From: Chamaesiphon minutus PCC 6605
Lineage (GTDB): Bacteria > Cyanobacteriota > Cyanobacteriia > Cyanobacteriales > Chamaesiphonaceae
Direction: 5' to 3'
Assembly: GCF_000317145.1 (NCBI RefSeq)
Contig: NC_019697.1
Coordinates: 6,220,096-6,284,095 of the forward strand
DNA length: 64,000 nucleotides
The position numbers and the translations under genes were made by a program. The notes below the pieces were generated by a model, which was given only the letters and a program-made list of their open reading frames with translations, made no database searches and was not told where the DNA came from. Shown in pieces: positions 33,228 to 42,280 of this stretch (positions are counted from its first letter, which is position 1; each line of letters opens with the position of its first letter).

Positions 33228-34397
33228 TTAGCTCAGACGCTGATAAATTTCGATTAACTGTTGGTAATTTTGGGTAGCTGTATACTTAGCTTCATATTCA
33301 GCGCGGGCGCGAGCGCGCATTTCTAGGACTGAGTTGGGATGGTTCAAACACCATTCAACTTTTTCAGCCAAGTCTTGAGGATCGCTAGGGTTAAAACACA
33401 GTCCGGTTTGATAAGGATCGATCAGCTCGGCGATCGCCCCGATATTAGATGCAATTACAGGTGTTCCTTTGGCAAATGCTTCGATCGCCACCCGACCGAA
33501 AGTTTCATACCATTTTGATGGGAAAATCAAAAACATCGCCTCGCCCATCAACCGATGCACCTCTGCAATGGGTCTTTTTCCCAGCCACTCGATGTGTGGC
33601 ATTCGCTCGATCGCGTCCATCACCAGTTCTGCTAATGGACCCTCCCCAACAATCTTCAAAGGAACTTTATCACTCAGACGTTCCCAAGCAGATAGCAGGA
33701 CATCCAAGCCCTTTTCGACTGAGAGTCTACCAACATACAAAGCATAGCCACCACTCCCGCTGCCAACTCCTGGATCGGGGTGGACAAAATTAGGCTTAAC
33801 AATCATTTTATCGGCGGGAAAACCTGCCTCGATAAATTTCTGACGGGCAAACTCACTCAGGGTAATAAATAAATTGACTCGATCGAACCAAGTGCCGATC
33901 GTGCGATGTAAGGTCAACATCGCAACAGTTGCCGCCGTTGCACCGCGATTCTCTCGATAGCAAGCATGGATAATTCCTGGGTAAGGTATCGATTTTCCCA
34001 AGCAATCCTCACAGACGCGACCATCTCGAAAAAACAGTCCATTTGGGCAAATCAGCCGATAGTTTCGCAGCGTTTGAATCACAGGTACGTCCTCTGCTTT
34101 AGCTGCGTAATAGACTGAGGGAGAAATCAACGGGAAAAAATTCTGGACATGGATCGAATCGTAACGGTTTTGCTTGAGTTTTTGTCGAACTGCCTGGTAG
34201 GACTCTTGAGACCACACAGTTTTTAGAGCCAACTGAGCTAAATTGAGATCGTCAATTCGGTTATTACTCTCTTCATAGAAATCGACTTCATGCCCCATTT
34301 CCTTTAGTAATCTTTCTTCCGATTCACGAGACTCATCTTCACCTCCACGAATTTTATAGTTATTGTGAATACTCAAAATACGTAATCGATCTTTCAT
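33228..34397 (-). CDS. GT4 glycosyltransferase, copy B'
   Basis: A 389-residue GT4 enzyme: ILSIHNNYKIRGGEDE at the N-terminus, a Cys-rich element CPNGLFFRDGRVCEDCLG near residue 120, LYVGRLSVEKGLDVLLSAW, and the donor loop WYETFGRVAIEAFAKGTPV. It is a close paralogue of the 37430 gene. It starts 6 bases after the stop of the next GT upstream (34404), so they are co-transcribed. The four Cys suggest a structural metal site. Confidence 0.92.
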   Translation of the reverse strand: MKDRLRILSIHNNYKIRGGEDESRESEERLLKEMGHEVDFYEESNNRIDDLNLAQLALKTVWSQESYQAVRQKLKQNRYDSIHVQNFFPLISPSVYYAAKAEDVPVIQTLRNYRLICPNGLFFRDGRVCEDCLGKSIPYPGIIHACYRENRGATAATVAMLTLHRTIGTWFDRVNLFITLSEFARQKFIEAGFPADKMIVKPNFVHPDPGVGSGSGGYALYVGRLSVEKGLDVLLSAWERLSDKVPLKIVGEGPLAELVMDAIERMPHIEWLGKRPIAEVHRLMGEAMFLIFPSKWYETFGRVAIEAFAKGTPVIASNIGAIAELIDPYQTGLCFNPSDPQDLAEKVEWCLNHPNSVLEMRARARAEYEAKYTATQNYQQLIEIYQRLS

Positions 34398-34403
34398 TTT
34401 TTT

Positions 34404-35552
34404 CTACTTAAGAGCCTTATTCTCTAGTACAGATTCGTAGATGTTCTCTAAAATTCTTGTTTGTTTTTCCAGATTAAAGTTTTTTTGAACATGCTCTTTA
34501 CCATTGAGACTGAACCGCTGCCAAAGTTCGGGATCTTCAAGCAACCGCAAGATCGATTCTGCTAATCCAGCAATATCTCGCTCGGCGGTCAGAAAACCTG
34601 TTTCGCCGTGAATTACAGCTTGCGGAATACCTGCATGATTTGAAGCCACCACAGGTAACCCCATGGCTTGGGCTTCTACGACCACAGTCGGCAGTCCTTC
34701 GGAATCTCCGTTAGCCGCAGTAACACTAGGCACGACTAACAACATCGATCGATCCATCCAACTTTTGACTACGGATTGTGGTTGAAATCCCAAAAATTGG
34801 TAGCGACAGAGGAGTTTAGAGGCTAATACTTCTAGTTCGGGTCTTAGCTCTCCATCACCAATTAGAATTAGTTCGATTTCGGTTGCAACTTTTTGGACTT
34901 CAGCCATCGCTCGAATCAGATATTCACACCCTTTCTTTTCTGAGAACCGTCCTACAAACAGAACGATCGGCTGGCGCGACAATTTTGCTGGCTCGGATTG
35001 AAATTGCTCGATGTCAACTCCCAGCGCATGAGTGATTACTTTTTCTGAGGGAAAACCCTGTGCTATTAATCTTTGTTTGATGAACTCAGAAACGCCTATA
35101 AATAAAGTCGCTTCACATTTTAGAGCTTCACGTCGCTTGAGATAAATTCTCGTGCTTAAAGAATTTTTTCGAGCATAACTATCGGTCATCGTAGCATCGA
35201 GTCCATGAAAAGTAACCACCATTGGCACATTGAGTTTAGCTTTTAATGGTAAGGCTAAAGCACCACATACTCCAAAATGAGCATGAATTAAAACCGGATT
35301 GAGTTTTTGTATTTTTTTATAGAATTTTGGTGCAAATCCATATATTTTAAACAGCACTTCCTCGACAACCCCAGGGGCACTACCCTGGTTCACAACGAGG
35401 GTACGCTCTGGTGGTAAAGATAGCCCTCGAACTCTCCGCGCCCCAACATAATAAGGAGTGAATTTTTGTAGTCCCTCTCCCTGCGCGCGGATAAAAGTTT
35501 CGGATGCGGAAAGTAGTCTACCATTAAAGACAATGATATTTGAATTAGACAT
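34404..35552 (-). CDS. GT4 glycosyltransferase
   Basis: A 382-residue GT4 enzyme with an SETFIRAQGEGLQKF N-terminus, FHGLDATMTDSYARKN in the acceptor domain, LFVGRFSEKKGCEYLIRAMA starting the donor domain, and SEGLPTVVVEAQAMGLPV as the conserved donor loop. It resembles colanic-acid-type transferases. It is followed after 6 bases by the 33228 gene. No specificity is claimed. Confidence 0.9.
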   Translation of the reverse strand: MSNSNIIVFNGRLLSASETFIRAQGEGLQKFTPYYVGARRVRGLSLPPERTLVVNQGSAPGVVEEVLFKIYGFAPKFYKKIQKLNPVLIHAHFGVCGALALPLKAKLNVPMVVTFHGLDATMTDSYARKNSLSTRIYLKRREALKCEATLFIGVSEFIKQRLIAQGFPSEKVITHALGVDIEQFQSEPAKLSRQPIVLFVGRFSEKKGCEYLIRAMAEVQKVATEIELILIGDGELRPELEVLASKLLCRYQFLGFQPQSVVKSWMDRSMLLVVPSVTAANGDSEGLPTVVVEAQAMGLPVVASNHAGIPQAVIHGETGFLTAERDIAGLAESILRLLEDPELWQRFSLNGKEHVQKNFNLEKQTRILENIYESVLENKALK

Positions 35553-35714
35553 TTTTAGTGATTTTGATTTACCGCGATCGCAAATTGCTGTAATAAAATA
35601 TTGATGTATATATCATTATAGATCGAAACATGTTTCATGATATTTTAATTATTTCAGCAGAATAGCTAATATGTGAATATCGCTGAAGGTGAAAGACTGC
35701 GTAGGTTTAGTTAC

Positions 35715-36362
35715 CTAAAAATTGAAGATGCGGACATACAAGTAAGCGAGGAGTTCGGAAATGACCGTCCGCACCCCTTCACTAGAATGCCACCAACTTT
35801 TCGGATCGTAGTTTAATGGTTCGCAGGAGACAATCCCGATATGTATCTCCGGTTCGAGAATATCTTTAAAAAGTAGCCAACTCCGACGGGCATGAGCACC
35901 AAAAGAAAACAGATTTATTGCTGTTACTTCTAGTTCGGAAGTTGCTAACCAGCGAGCCAGGATTGCCGCAGAGCTAGCAGTGCGATCGGGCGACTGACTG
36001 AGATCGGCAACTATTGTCAGGTGTTGGGGATCGACCCCTAGCGCAATTAAAGTTGCCGCAGAGAGTTCCGCAAAGTTTGCATATTCTGATAGATAAGACC
36101 CCCTGGGAATTGTACCGCCAATAGTAATCAGTTTATGATAAGCACCATCTTTGAATTCCATGGCTGCTGACTGGAGTGCATAGTCTGGCAACCATCCTTC
36201 CACAACTAATACCTCTGCCTCGATCGGTGAGTTTTTAGACAAAAAGACATGAATATTGAAAATTGACAAACCGATCGCCGCAATTAGACAAGTTGTTAAA
36301 AATGCAAGTGCAAATATTGCTATTTCGTCGATGCAAATACAGAATGTAGCGATCGGCATCAT
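35715..36362 (-). CDS. DUF218 / YdcF-SanA family protein
   Basis: A 215-residue protein with an N-terminal hydrophobic segment (about residues 8-38) and a DUF218 fold: VLVVEGWLPDYALQSAA, ITIGGTIPRGSYLSEYA, a mid segment SQSPDRTASSAAILARW and a SFGAHARRSWLLFKD helix. DUF218 proteins are linked to envelope polysaccharide or peptidoglycan processing, and several cyanobacterial exopolysaccharide loci contain one. It starts 6 bases after the PhyH-type gene ends, so it is in the same operon. Enzymatic activity is unproven. Confidence 0.8.
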   Translation of the reverse strand: MMPIATFCICIDEIAIFALAFLTTCLIAAIGLSIFNIHVFLSKNSPIEAEVLVVEGWLPDYALQSAAMEFKDGAYHKLITIGGTIPRGSYLSEYANFAELSAATLIALGVDPQHLTIVADLSQSPDRTASSAAILARWLATSELEVTAINLFSFGAHARRSWLLFKDILEPEIHIGIVSCEPLNYDPKSWWHSSEGVRTVISELLAYLYVRIFNF

Positions 36363-36368
36363 ATTAAC

Positions 36369-37406
36369 TTACCAATTATCAACCCTCATGTAATTTTTAG
36401 GAATGTATCGACCAATAATTGGGTATTTGTCTCTCCAAGTGAGATAACCTTGAAGCTCTGGTGGCAACTGCTTATCGAATTCGACAATTTGCCTACTCGA
36501 AAGGGGCGATCGATCGCAGAAGAAAGGATTTTTGGGACGGTAGCTAAAATAGTGAAAAAATATCGCCGATCGATCGGTGTGGATCGGCGGCTTTCCGCGA
36601 TGATAGTAGCGTGAAGTGTCAGTGAAAATCACTGTTCCAGCTTTACCAACACAAGAGACAAACCAATTAGTGGATGTGTTGTTTAGCATCTGTTGCATTT
36701 CGGAATGAGTCAATCCCTTGTATCTGGGGAGAGTTTCCAATAGCCACCTATTCTTGACCGAAGTGACGCACTGATAGGGACCGCCGGATTCATCAACATC
36801 GTTTAAGTAAACGGCAACTTTGATCATTCGCCAGTCTTCCTTGTCACGGTGCCAAATCCGAGGACCTGCATCTCTACCATCGGCCACGCTATAGTAAAAG
36901 GATAAGCCACCATAACCGACAGGTAAGCCTAGATAGCATTCGACAATTTTGAGAATTCGCTTTGAAAGTCCCCATTCAAGAATTTCAGGGTGTTTTAATA
37001 AGAGATCTGCATTTGCCATCAATGTGTGTTTGCCAGCATGACTATGAGAGCGTGACAGTTGGGCAAGTTCTTTGGTAATCGGCTCGGCAGCGTCCAAGAG
37101 TTTTTGACTATCAGGAATCGCCAAAACCTCTAATGATGTGATGCAAATACCTTCCTGCTCCAGTTGCTCAACAATAGCTAGTTCGCTAGCCTCGAGCTTT
37201 GGTAGATGTTCTTGGTGTCGATCGCGCCACTGTTGATATCGAGGTAACAGTATCCATCTCTCGAACCAATCGTTACTATTAATCAGACAAGCCAGATCGG
37301 ACGGGAGGCTTAATATTTTGTTAACGAACCGATTGATTAGATGATAGAGAGGATAAAGATTATTAAAACGGAGATGCTGGAGCTGAAATAAGGTATTTGC
37401 ACGCAT
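36369..37406 (-). CDS. Phytanoyl-CoA dioxygenase (PhyH) family protein
   Basis: A 345-residue Fe(II)/2-oxoglutarate-type oxygenase. The metal facial triad is visible as His186-x-Asp188 (WHRDKEDW) and His269 (YYHRGKPP), with Arg279 ten residues later as a likely 2-oxoglutarate contact. Its place among glycosyltransferases suggests hydroxylation of a sugar, lipid carrier or side group, which is inference. It lies 23 bases after the GT at 37430 and 6 bases before the DUF218 gene. Confidence 0.88.
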   Translation of the reverse strand: MRANTLFQLQHLRFNNLYPLYHLINRFVNKILSLPSDLACLINSNDWFERWILLPRYQQWRDRHQEHLPKLEASELAIVEQLEQEGICITSLEVLAIPDSQKLLDAAEPITKELAQLSRSHSHAGKHTLMANADLLLKHPEILEWGLSKRILKIVECYLGLPVGYGGLSFYYSVADGRDAGPRIWHRDKEDWRMIKVAVYLNDVDESGGPYQCVTSVKNRWLLETLPRYKGLTHSEMQQMLNNTSTNWFVSCVGKAGTVIFTDTSRYYHRGKPPIHTDRSAIFFHYFSYRPKNPFFCDRSPLSSRQIVEFDKQLPPELQGYLTWRDKYPIIGRYIPKNYMRVDNW

Positions 37407-37429
37407 GATGATTTACTGATTCTAATTTT

Positions 37430-38596
37430 TTACACTGCCATCGCGGACTGGTAAATTTCAATTAGCCGTTGATAATTGTTGTCGGCAGTGTACTTGGATT
37501 CAAATTCAGATCGAGCTGTAAGCCGCATTTGAGCCAGTTTGAGGGGATGTGCCAGTAGCCAATCGATTTTGGCTGCCAGATCGGTTGGGTCGCTCGGACG
37601 GAACAGTAATCCGCTCCGCTCCACACTCACCAGTTCGGGGACCGCCCCGATGTTGGAGGCGACCACTGGTGTACCTTTAGCAAAAGCTTCGATCGCGACT
37701 TGACCGAATGTCTCATACCACTCAGATGGAAACACCAAAAAAGATGCATTTCCAACAATTTCATAGACTTCGTGCGAGGGTCTACGTCCCAACCACTCAA
37801 TTTCGGGCATTTCTTTTACGGCTTCAGTCACCAGCCCCGCCATCGGCCCGTCGCCTAAGATTTTGAGTGGGATCTTGTGCTCCAGTTGTCGCCAAGCTTC
37901 TAGCAGTACCCCTAGACCTTTCTCGATCGATAGCCGCCCCACATATACTGCATAGCCACCCGTACCTTCACCGGGTGGAGGTACGGGATGTAAAAAGTTA
38001 CTTTTTAAGGCGAGCTTTTCGGCAGGTAGCCCGCCTTGAATAAACTTGTTCATGGCAAACTGGCTGATGACAATGAACTTATCTACCGCATTAGTCCAAG
38101 TTCCTAACATAGTGTGAAAGCTGGTTGTTAACGCCACCATCGCACTATCGCGGCGATTACCGCGATAACACCCATGCACTATCCCTGGTAAAGGGATGAC
38201 TCGACCCAAGCAATCTTCGCAGACGCGACCTTCTCGAAAAAATAGGGCGTTGGGACACAGTAGTCGATAATTATGCAAGGTTTGGACAACGGCCACACCT
38301 TCGTCTTTGGCGGCATAATAAGCCGATGGGGAAATCAATGGAAAAGTGTTGTGAAAGTGGGCAATTTGAGGCCGATTTTGGCGGATTAGCGATCTCAACT
38401 CTCGATAGACTTTACTGTTCCATAGAGTATTTTTGCCTAAAAGTAAGGGATTGTCAGTAGAGATACTTTCATTGTCAAGGGTATATCTAACGACCTCATT
38501 CCCCTTGGATTCCAGCAAGGCAGACTCAGAGGTAAAAATTTGCTCTTCGCCGCCCGGTTCTCGGTAGTTATTATGGACGGTTAAAACTCTCATCAA
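37430..38596 (-). CDS. GT4 glycosyltransferase, copy B
   Basis: A 388-residue GT4 enzyme, closely similar to the 33228 gene along its whole length (LTVHNNYREPGGEEQ; CPNALFFREGRVCEDCLG; YVGRLSIEKGLGVLLEAW; WYETFGQVAIEAFAKGTPV). Its ATG overlaps the stop of the 38593 gene by 4 bases (ATGA), giving translational coupling. The pair 38593/37430 corresponds to the pair 31979/33228, pointing to duplication of a two-gene block. Confidence 0.92.
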   Translation of the reverse strand: MMRVLTVHNNYREPGGEEQIFTSESALLESKGNEVVRYTLDNESISTDNPLLLGKNTLWNSKVYRELRSLIRQNRPQIAHFHNTFPLISPSAYYAAKDEGVAVVQTLHNYRLLCPNALFFREGRVCEDCLGRVIPLPGIVHGCYRGNRRDSAMVALTTSFHTMLGTWTNAVDKFIVISQFAMNKFIQGGLPAEKLALKSNFLHPVPPPGEGTGGYAVYVGRLSIEKGLGVLLEAWRQLEHKIPLKILGDGPMAGLVTEAVKEMPEIEWLGRRPSHEVYEIVGNASFLVFPSEWYETFGQVAIEAFAKGTPVVASNIGAVPELVSVERSGLLFRPSDPTDLAAKIDWLLAHPLKLAQMRLTARSEFESKYTADNNYQRLIEIYQSAMAV

Positions 38597-39849
38597 GCGA
38601 TCGACTCCGGCTGAATCAGCCTTGCTTTAACTACGTTGTCATACAATTGGCACATTTGATGACCCCGCACTTCCCAGTTATAGAATTCCTTAACTCGCTG
38701 TTGACCAGCTCGACCCATTGACAAGCGTAGTTCGGGGTCATTAGCAAGAATGCTCATAGCCTTAGCTAATCCCGTAATTACTTGCGTTGGAGATAGCGCA
38801 GGGATTTTAAAACCAGTTTCTTCGGTTACTTGAACGGCTGGTCCTCCCAAATTCAAACAAATCACGGGTCGCCCTGCTGCCATCGCCTCCAGACACACAA
38901 AGCCACCTGACTCATGCAGACTAGGATGAACCAGTGCCGTACAAGTGCCCAAATTTAAGAAAAGTTCTTGTCGGGGCATCTGAGCTAAAAACTTAACTCG
39001 ATCTGCAATACCTAGATCTACTACTAGCTGTTGTAGATAGTCCTGCTCCGAACCACTACCAATTAGCCAATACTGCGCCTCTTTTGGTAAGTTAGCTTGA
39101 GCAAATGCTCGTAGACCTAAGTCAAACCCCTTCCAATGTAGTAATCTGCCAATACTAATAAATCGGAGCGGGGCACAATCTGATAAAGGGAACTGCTCCA
39201 TCCGAGTTACTTCTTCAGGTAACAAGCCTACCTGGGAAAGCACTTCAACACGACTTGCACCCATTTTGACCAGACGTTCAGCGGTTTCTGGAGTCGTTGC
39301 CCAACTGAGAACGCTACGGCGAACGGTCATTTGAGTGAATGGATCCCTCTCACCAAACCATTGAGACAACCCCCGTAAAAATTCATGAATTTTCCCTCTC
39401 CATCGAAAATCTTGAGCAAATGCTGTAGGGGCCGATTCGGCTCCACCAACTGGCCCAAAAATAAACGGAATTGGTAGCAGAGCAAGAAAACTGGGAACGG
39501 AGTACTTAACAAAAGTGACGTGATGTGAGAGTTCAAAGCCAATCTCGGCATGTAAGCGACGAGCGACAAAAAATGCCTGGATCTGCCATAAATAGTAGTG
39601 AATTAGGAAGGCGATCGAACCCCCTTGTCGCCACAAAGATCCTAAAATAGGCAGCGTAAAATACACAAAGTGAAGATTGGGATTGGGGTTGCGCTGAAGT
39701 TCGGCTTCGATCGCCTCTTTGCCGTCATCGGGACGGGTTAAGATCCAAACTTCGTGGTATTTGGCAATTTCCCAGGCAGTATTCCAACCTACGCCTGGTT
39801 CTGTACCTCGACCTGGTTCGCAGGCATAGGCTGATAGTAAAACTTTCAT
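38593..39849 (-). CDS. GT4 glycosyltransferase, copy A
   Basis: A 418-residue GT4 enzyme with an MKVLLSAYACEPGRGTEPG N-terminus, YYLWQIQAFFVARRLHAEIG in the first domain, ISIGRLLHWKGFDLGLRAFA opening the donor domain, and ESGGFVCLEAMAAGRPV in the donor loop. It is a paralogue of the plus-strand gene at 31979. A short relic of a third copy is at 40941-41006. It is coupled to the 37430 gene by a 4-base overlap. Confidence 0.92.
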   Translation of the reverse strand: MKVLLSAYACEPGRGTEPGVGWNTAWEIAKYHEVWILTRPDDGKEAIEAELQRNPNPNLHFVYFTLPILGSLWRQGGSIAFLIHYYLWQIQAFFVARRLHAEIGFELSHHVTFVKYSVPSFLALLPIPFIFGPVGGAESAPTAFAQDFRWRGKIHEFLRGLSQWFGERDPFTQMTVRRSVLSWATTPETAERLVKMGASRVEVLSQVGLLPEEVTRMEQFPLSDCAPLRFISIGRLLHWKGFDLGLRAFAQANLPKEAQYWLIGSGSEQDYLQQLVVDLGIADRVKFLAQMPRQELFLNLGTCTALVHPSLHESGGFVCLEAMAAGRPVICLNLGGPAVQVTEETGFKIPALSPTQVITGLAKAMSILANDPELRLSMGRAGQQRVKEFYNWEVRGHQMCQLYDNVVKARLIQPESIA

Positions 39850-40063
39850 AGTTATAGGTTTTCCTCATGCTGAGAATAGAATATTAAACTTTTTTATGGC
39901 TCTTTATACTTATTAGAAAAGTCAATAACTAAAGTGATAACATTTAAAAGTTTCCAAGTTCGATTGAATTCACAAACAAAAAACTTAATTTGATTGAGTT
40001 TGTTATTAATCGTCTTAACCATCCACGTTAGCTAATTATTTTCATTGTTAAAAATTTGAGACT

Positions 40064-40912
40064 TTAGGCTTTTACCGCCTCAATGAATAGCGAATCAGGT
40101 TTTCTTGTTTTTCCTTCAAAACTATCAAGTTGGTATTGATTAAAATCAAGAATACTGCTTTGAGTGGGCTGGCAAATAGCTATCTTAATAAAACCATGAT
40201 TTGAAAGAAGTCGCTGAAGACTATATCGATCGTACATGACGCGATGTATTTCACCTGAATCTCTGAAAGCACCATTGCGGAAAGATAGAGCCATTTTTTC
40301 ACCTGCAAAAAACGAAACTGATAATTCTGCTAATTTCGATCTCATTTTAATACTAGCTTTACGAACTTCCCTTAAATTAGTTAGTAGCTTCATCAGCCTC
40401 ATTTTATAACTAGAGATATTATCTGAACTTACTTTTTGAATATGATCTAAAGCTTCTTTACCATGCCTTGCTACAACATAATCTAAGTCAGTAATATTTT
40501 GAGATGACCAAAGCTTTAACAGCTCACCTCCAGGGTTGTCTCTAGTAGTTTGGTCGTACAGCTCAAGTAAAGAGTAATCATATCTAAATTCATGTGATAA
40601 ATCACCCGAAACTAATTCATCCAAGTATCTAATGTAGTTTCTGCAAATGGTTTCGAGATCTGGGACGACAATTCTGACAATCCCGTCTTTTCGTAGAATT
40701 CTTTTCTGCTCTTTGATAAAGAAATCAGCTTCTAGTTTCCTTAAGTGTTCAAGAACATGAGAACTATAACAAGCATCAAAGCTGTTAGATTCAAAAGGCA
40801 AGCCCTTACTTAAGTCGTGTTGGATTACATCTGACGAGTTTGAATTTAAGTCTATATTTACCCACTTTTTGTGATAAACAGTACCACAACCAATATTTAG
40901 AAGCATAGACAT
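40064..40912 (-). CDS. SAM-dependent methyltransferase
   Basis: A 282-residue class I methyltransferase. Motif I is LLNIGCGTVYHKKWVNIDL at the very start, motif II/III is FDACYSSHVLEHLRK, and post-I is VRIVVPDLETICRNYI. It matches the type II GT-associated methyltransferases that act on sugars in surface polysaccharide loci. I chose the ATG at 40912 (GAGG 8 bases upstream) rather than 40951. Base composition is AT-richer than in the neighbouring GT genes, suggesting separate acquisition. Confidence 0.88.
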   Translation of the reverse strand: MSMLLNIGCGTVYHKKWVNIDLNSNSSDVIQHDLSKGLPFESNSFDACYSSHVLEHLRKLEADFFIKEQKRILRKDGIVRIVVPDLETICRNYIRYLDELVSGDLSHEFRYDYSLLELYDQTTRDNPGGELLKLWSSQNITDLDYVVARHGKEALDHIQKVSSDNISSYKMRLMKLLTNLREVRKASIKMRSKLAELSVSFFAGEKMALSFRNGAFRDSGEIHRVMYDRYSLQRLLSNHGFIKIAICQPTQSSILDFNQYQLDSFEGKTRKPDSLFIEAVKA

Positions 40913-40940
40913 AATAATATCCTCTACAAAGTTTAAACGT

Positions 40941-41006
40941 TCACGATCCATTTTCGGCGTTTAGACAACGCGCAACTAAAAATGCTTGGATCTGCCATAA
41001 ATAGTA
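40941..41006 (-). pseudogene. Relic of a GT4 gene
   Basis: 22 codons read YYLWQIQAFLVARCLNAENG, nearly identical to residues in the intact 38593 gene, with matching DNA of about 30 bases. The frame then stops at TGA 40941-40943. Upstream the relic is cut off by a hairpin repeat (41015-41051). It is a leftover of a third copy of the A-type GT. Confidence 0.8.
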
Positions 41007-41014
41007 ACTGTCTT

Positions 41015-41051
41015 GGCTCGCACTCTGGAGGAAACATCCAGAGTGCGAGCC
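41015..41051. repeat. 15-bp hairpin repeat
   Basis: Arms 41015-41029 and 41037-41051 are perfectly complementary around a 7-base loop. Related in sequence layout to 2907-2941. It sits at the breakpoint of the GT relic. Confidence 0.85.
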
Positions 41052-41093
41052 GCTTTTCGCATTTGCAAACCCTCAGCAGCCGATCCGCACTTC

Positions 41094-42251
41094 TTAATAG
41101 TGATTCAAGACTTCTGGCTGGGCAGGTGAGAGTATGGATTGACAAAATTCTAGGTACTGTTTACTAATATTTAAGTAATTAAATTCTTGCGATCGTAGCT
41201 TTGATTGTTGGCGAAACCGCTCTTTTAATTCAGGTTGGGTGAGTATTTGCAGGATTCCTTGAGCCAAAGCATCAGTATCGTTGGTCGGTACCATTATGCC
41301 ATACTTGCCATACTCCACAATGTCTTTCATGCCACCTGGTGCATCGGTAACCAGTGCTGCTGCTCCACATGCCATCGCCTCCTGTAATGCGACTGGACTA
41401 CCTTCCCATGCAGAAGCTAAGACAAATAGATCGCACCGAGCCATATATCGATAAGGATTTGGATCGTAACCGGGCATCCACACTAATTCGGCAATACCTA
41501 GCTCTTGGCACAGATGTTCTAGCTCTGCTCTCAATGGCCCCTCTCCCAGAATTATCAGTCTTGCAGGAGTCTCCTCGACCACCCGCGCAAATGCTCTGAG
41601 TAAATTATCTAGCTGTTTTTGCTTTGCCAATCGAGCGGCTGTGACTATGACTGGAATGTCTGCGTTCTGGAACCAAGGATGGTCGATCGACTCTTGCGCG
41701 AGTTTTGCTAGGCGCGGCGGGTTGCTCGGATTGAAAATCACCTGGGCTGGAATCTTAACATTAATGTTGAGATCCTCAACCAAATCAGTAATGACATCTT
41801 TAGCAACTCCCACCAAACCATCACCATACGGATAGGTATAGCGCATTAGAATTGGCAATAATCGCAGATGCAGTTTGTCTCGATGCTCGATGCTAGCTTC
41901 TAAACTAATAATATTTTGCTCTCCAATGATTACTTTAGTCTTGGCTCCCGAGAGATATTTCGCCCAAATAGCGACAATATTGAAATACCATGGCATAGAG
42001 ATCATGATATCTGGCTGATGTTCTCGTAAGTAACGGACAGTTGCCCACAGCGAAAAAGATGTGCGTTTTACATTCAGTGAGACGATGCGTAAATCTGGAT
42101 ATCGAGCTAACTCTTCAGCAGTTGCATGTAAAAGCACTAACTCACAATCTACTCCTAATTCCTGAAATCCCCGCATGAGTGAGGGACAGATATTCGTAAA
42201 CGCTCCGCCATTAAGCGAGTGCGTTAGGATGGACAACTTTAATGCGCTCAT
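41094..42251 (-). CDS. GT4 glycosyltransferase
   Basis: A 385-residue GT4 enzyme with an N-terminal ILTHSLNGGAFTNICPSLM, an inner segment VTAARLAKQKQLDNLLRAFA starting the donor domain, and SAWEGSPVALQEAMACGAA as donor loop. It is closely related to the GT at 48281 (both have the HPWF...PVI and NPY.YMAR segments). It is followed upstream on the same strand by another GT after 29 bases. It probably adds one residue of the repeat unit. Confidence 0.92.
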   Translation of the reverse strand: MSALKLSILTHSLNGGAFTNICPSLMRGFQELGVDCELVLLHATAEELARYPDLRIVSLNVKRTSFSLWATVRYLREHQPDIMISMPWYFNIVAIWAKYLSGAKTKVIIGEQNIISLEASIEHRDKLHLRLLPILMRYTYPYGDGLVGVAKDVITDLVEDLNINVKIPAQVIFNPSNPPRLAKLAQESIDHPWFQNADIPVIVTAARLAKQKQLDNLLRAFARVVEETPARLIILGEGPLRAELEHLCQELGIAELVWMPGYDPNPYRYMARCDLFVLASAWEGSPVALQEAMACGAAALVTDAPGGMKDIVEYGKYGIMVPTNDTDALAQGILQILTQPELKERFRQQSKLRSQEFNYLNISKQYLEFCQSILSPAQPEVLNHY

Positions 42252-42280
42252 TACACCACTTTCCTTTTTTGGTTAGTTAA

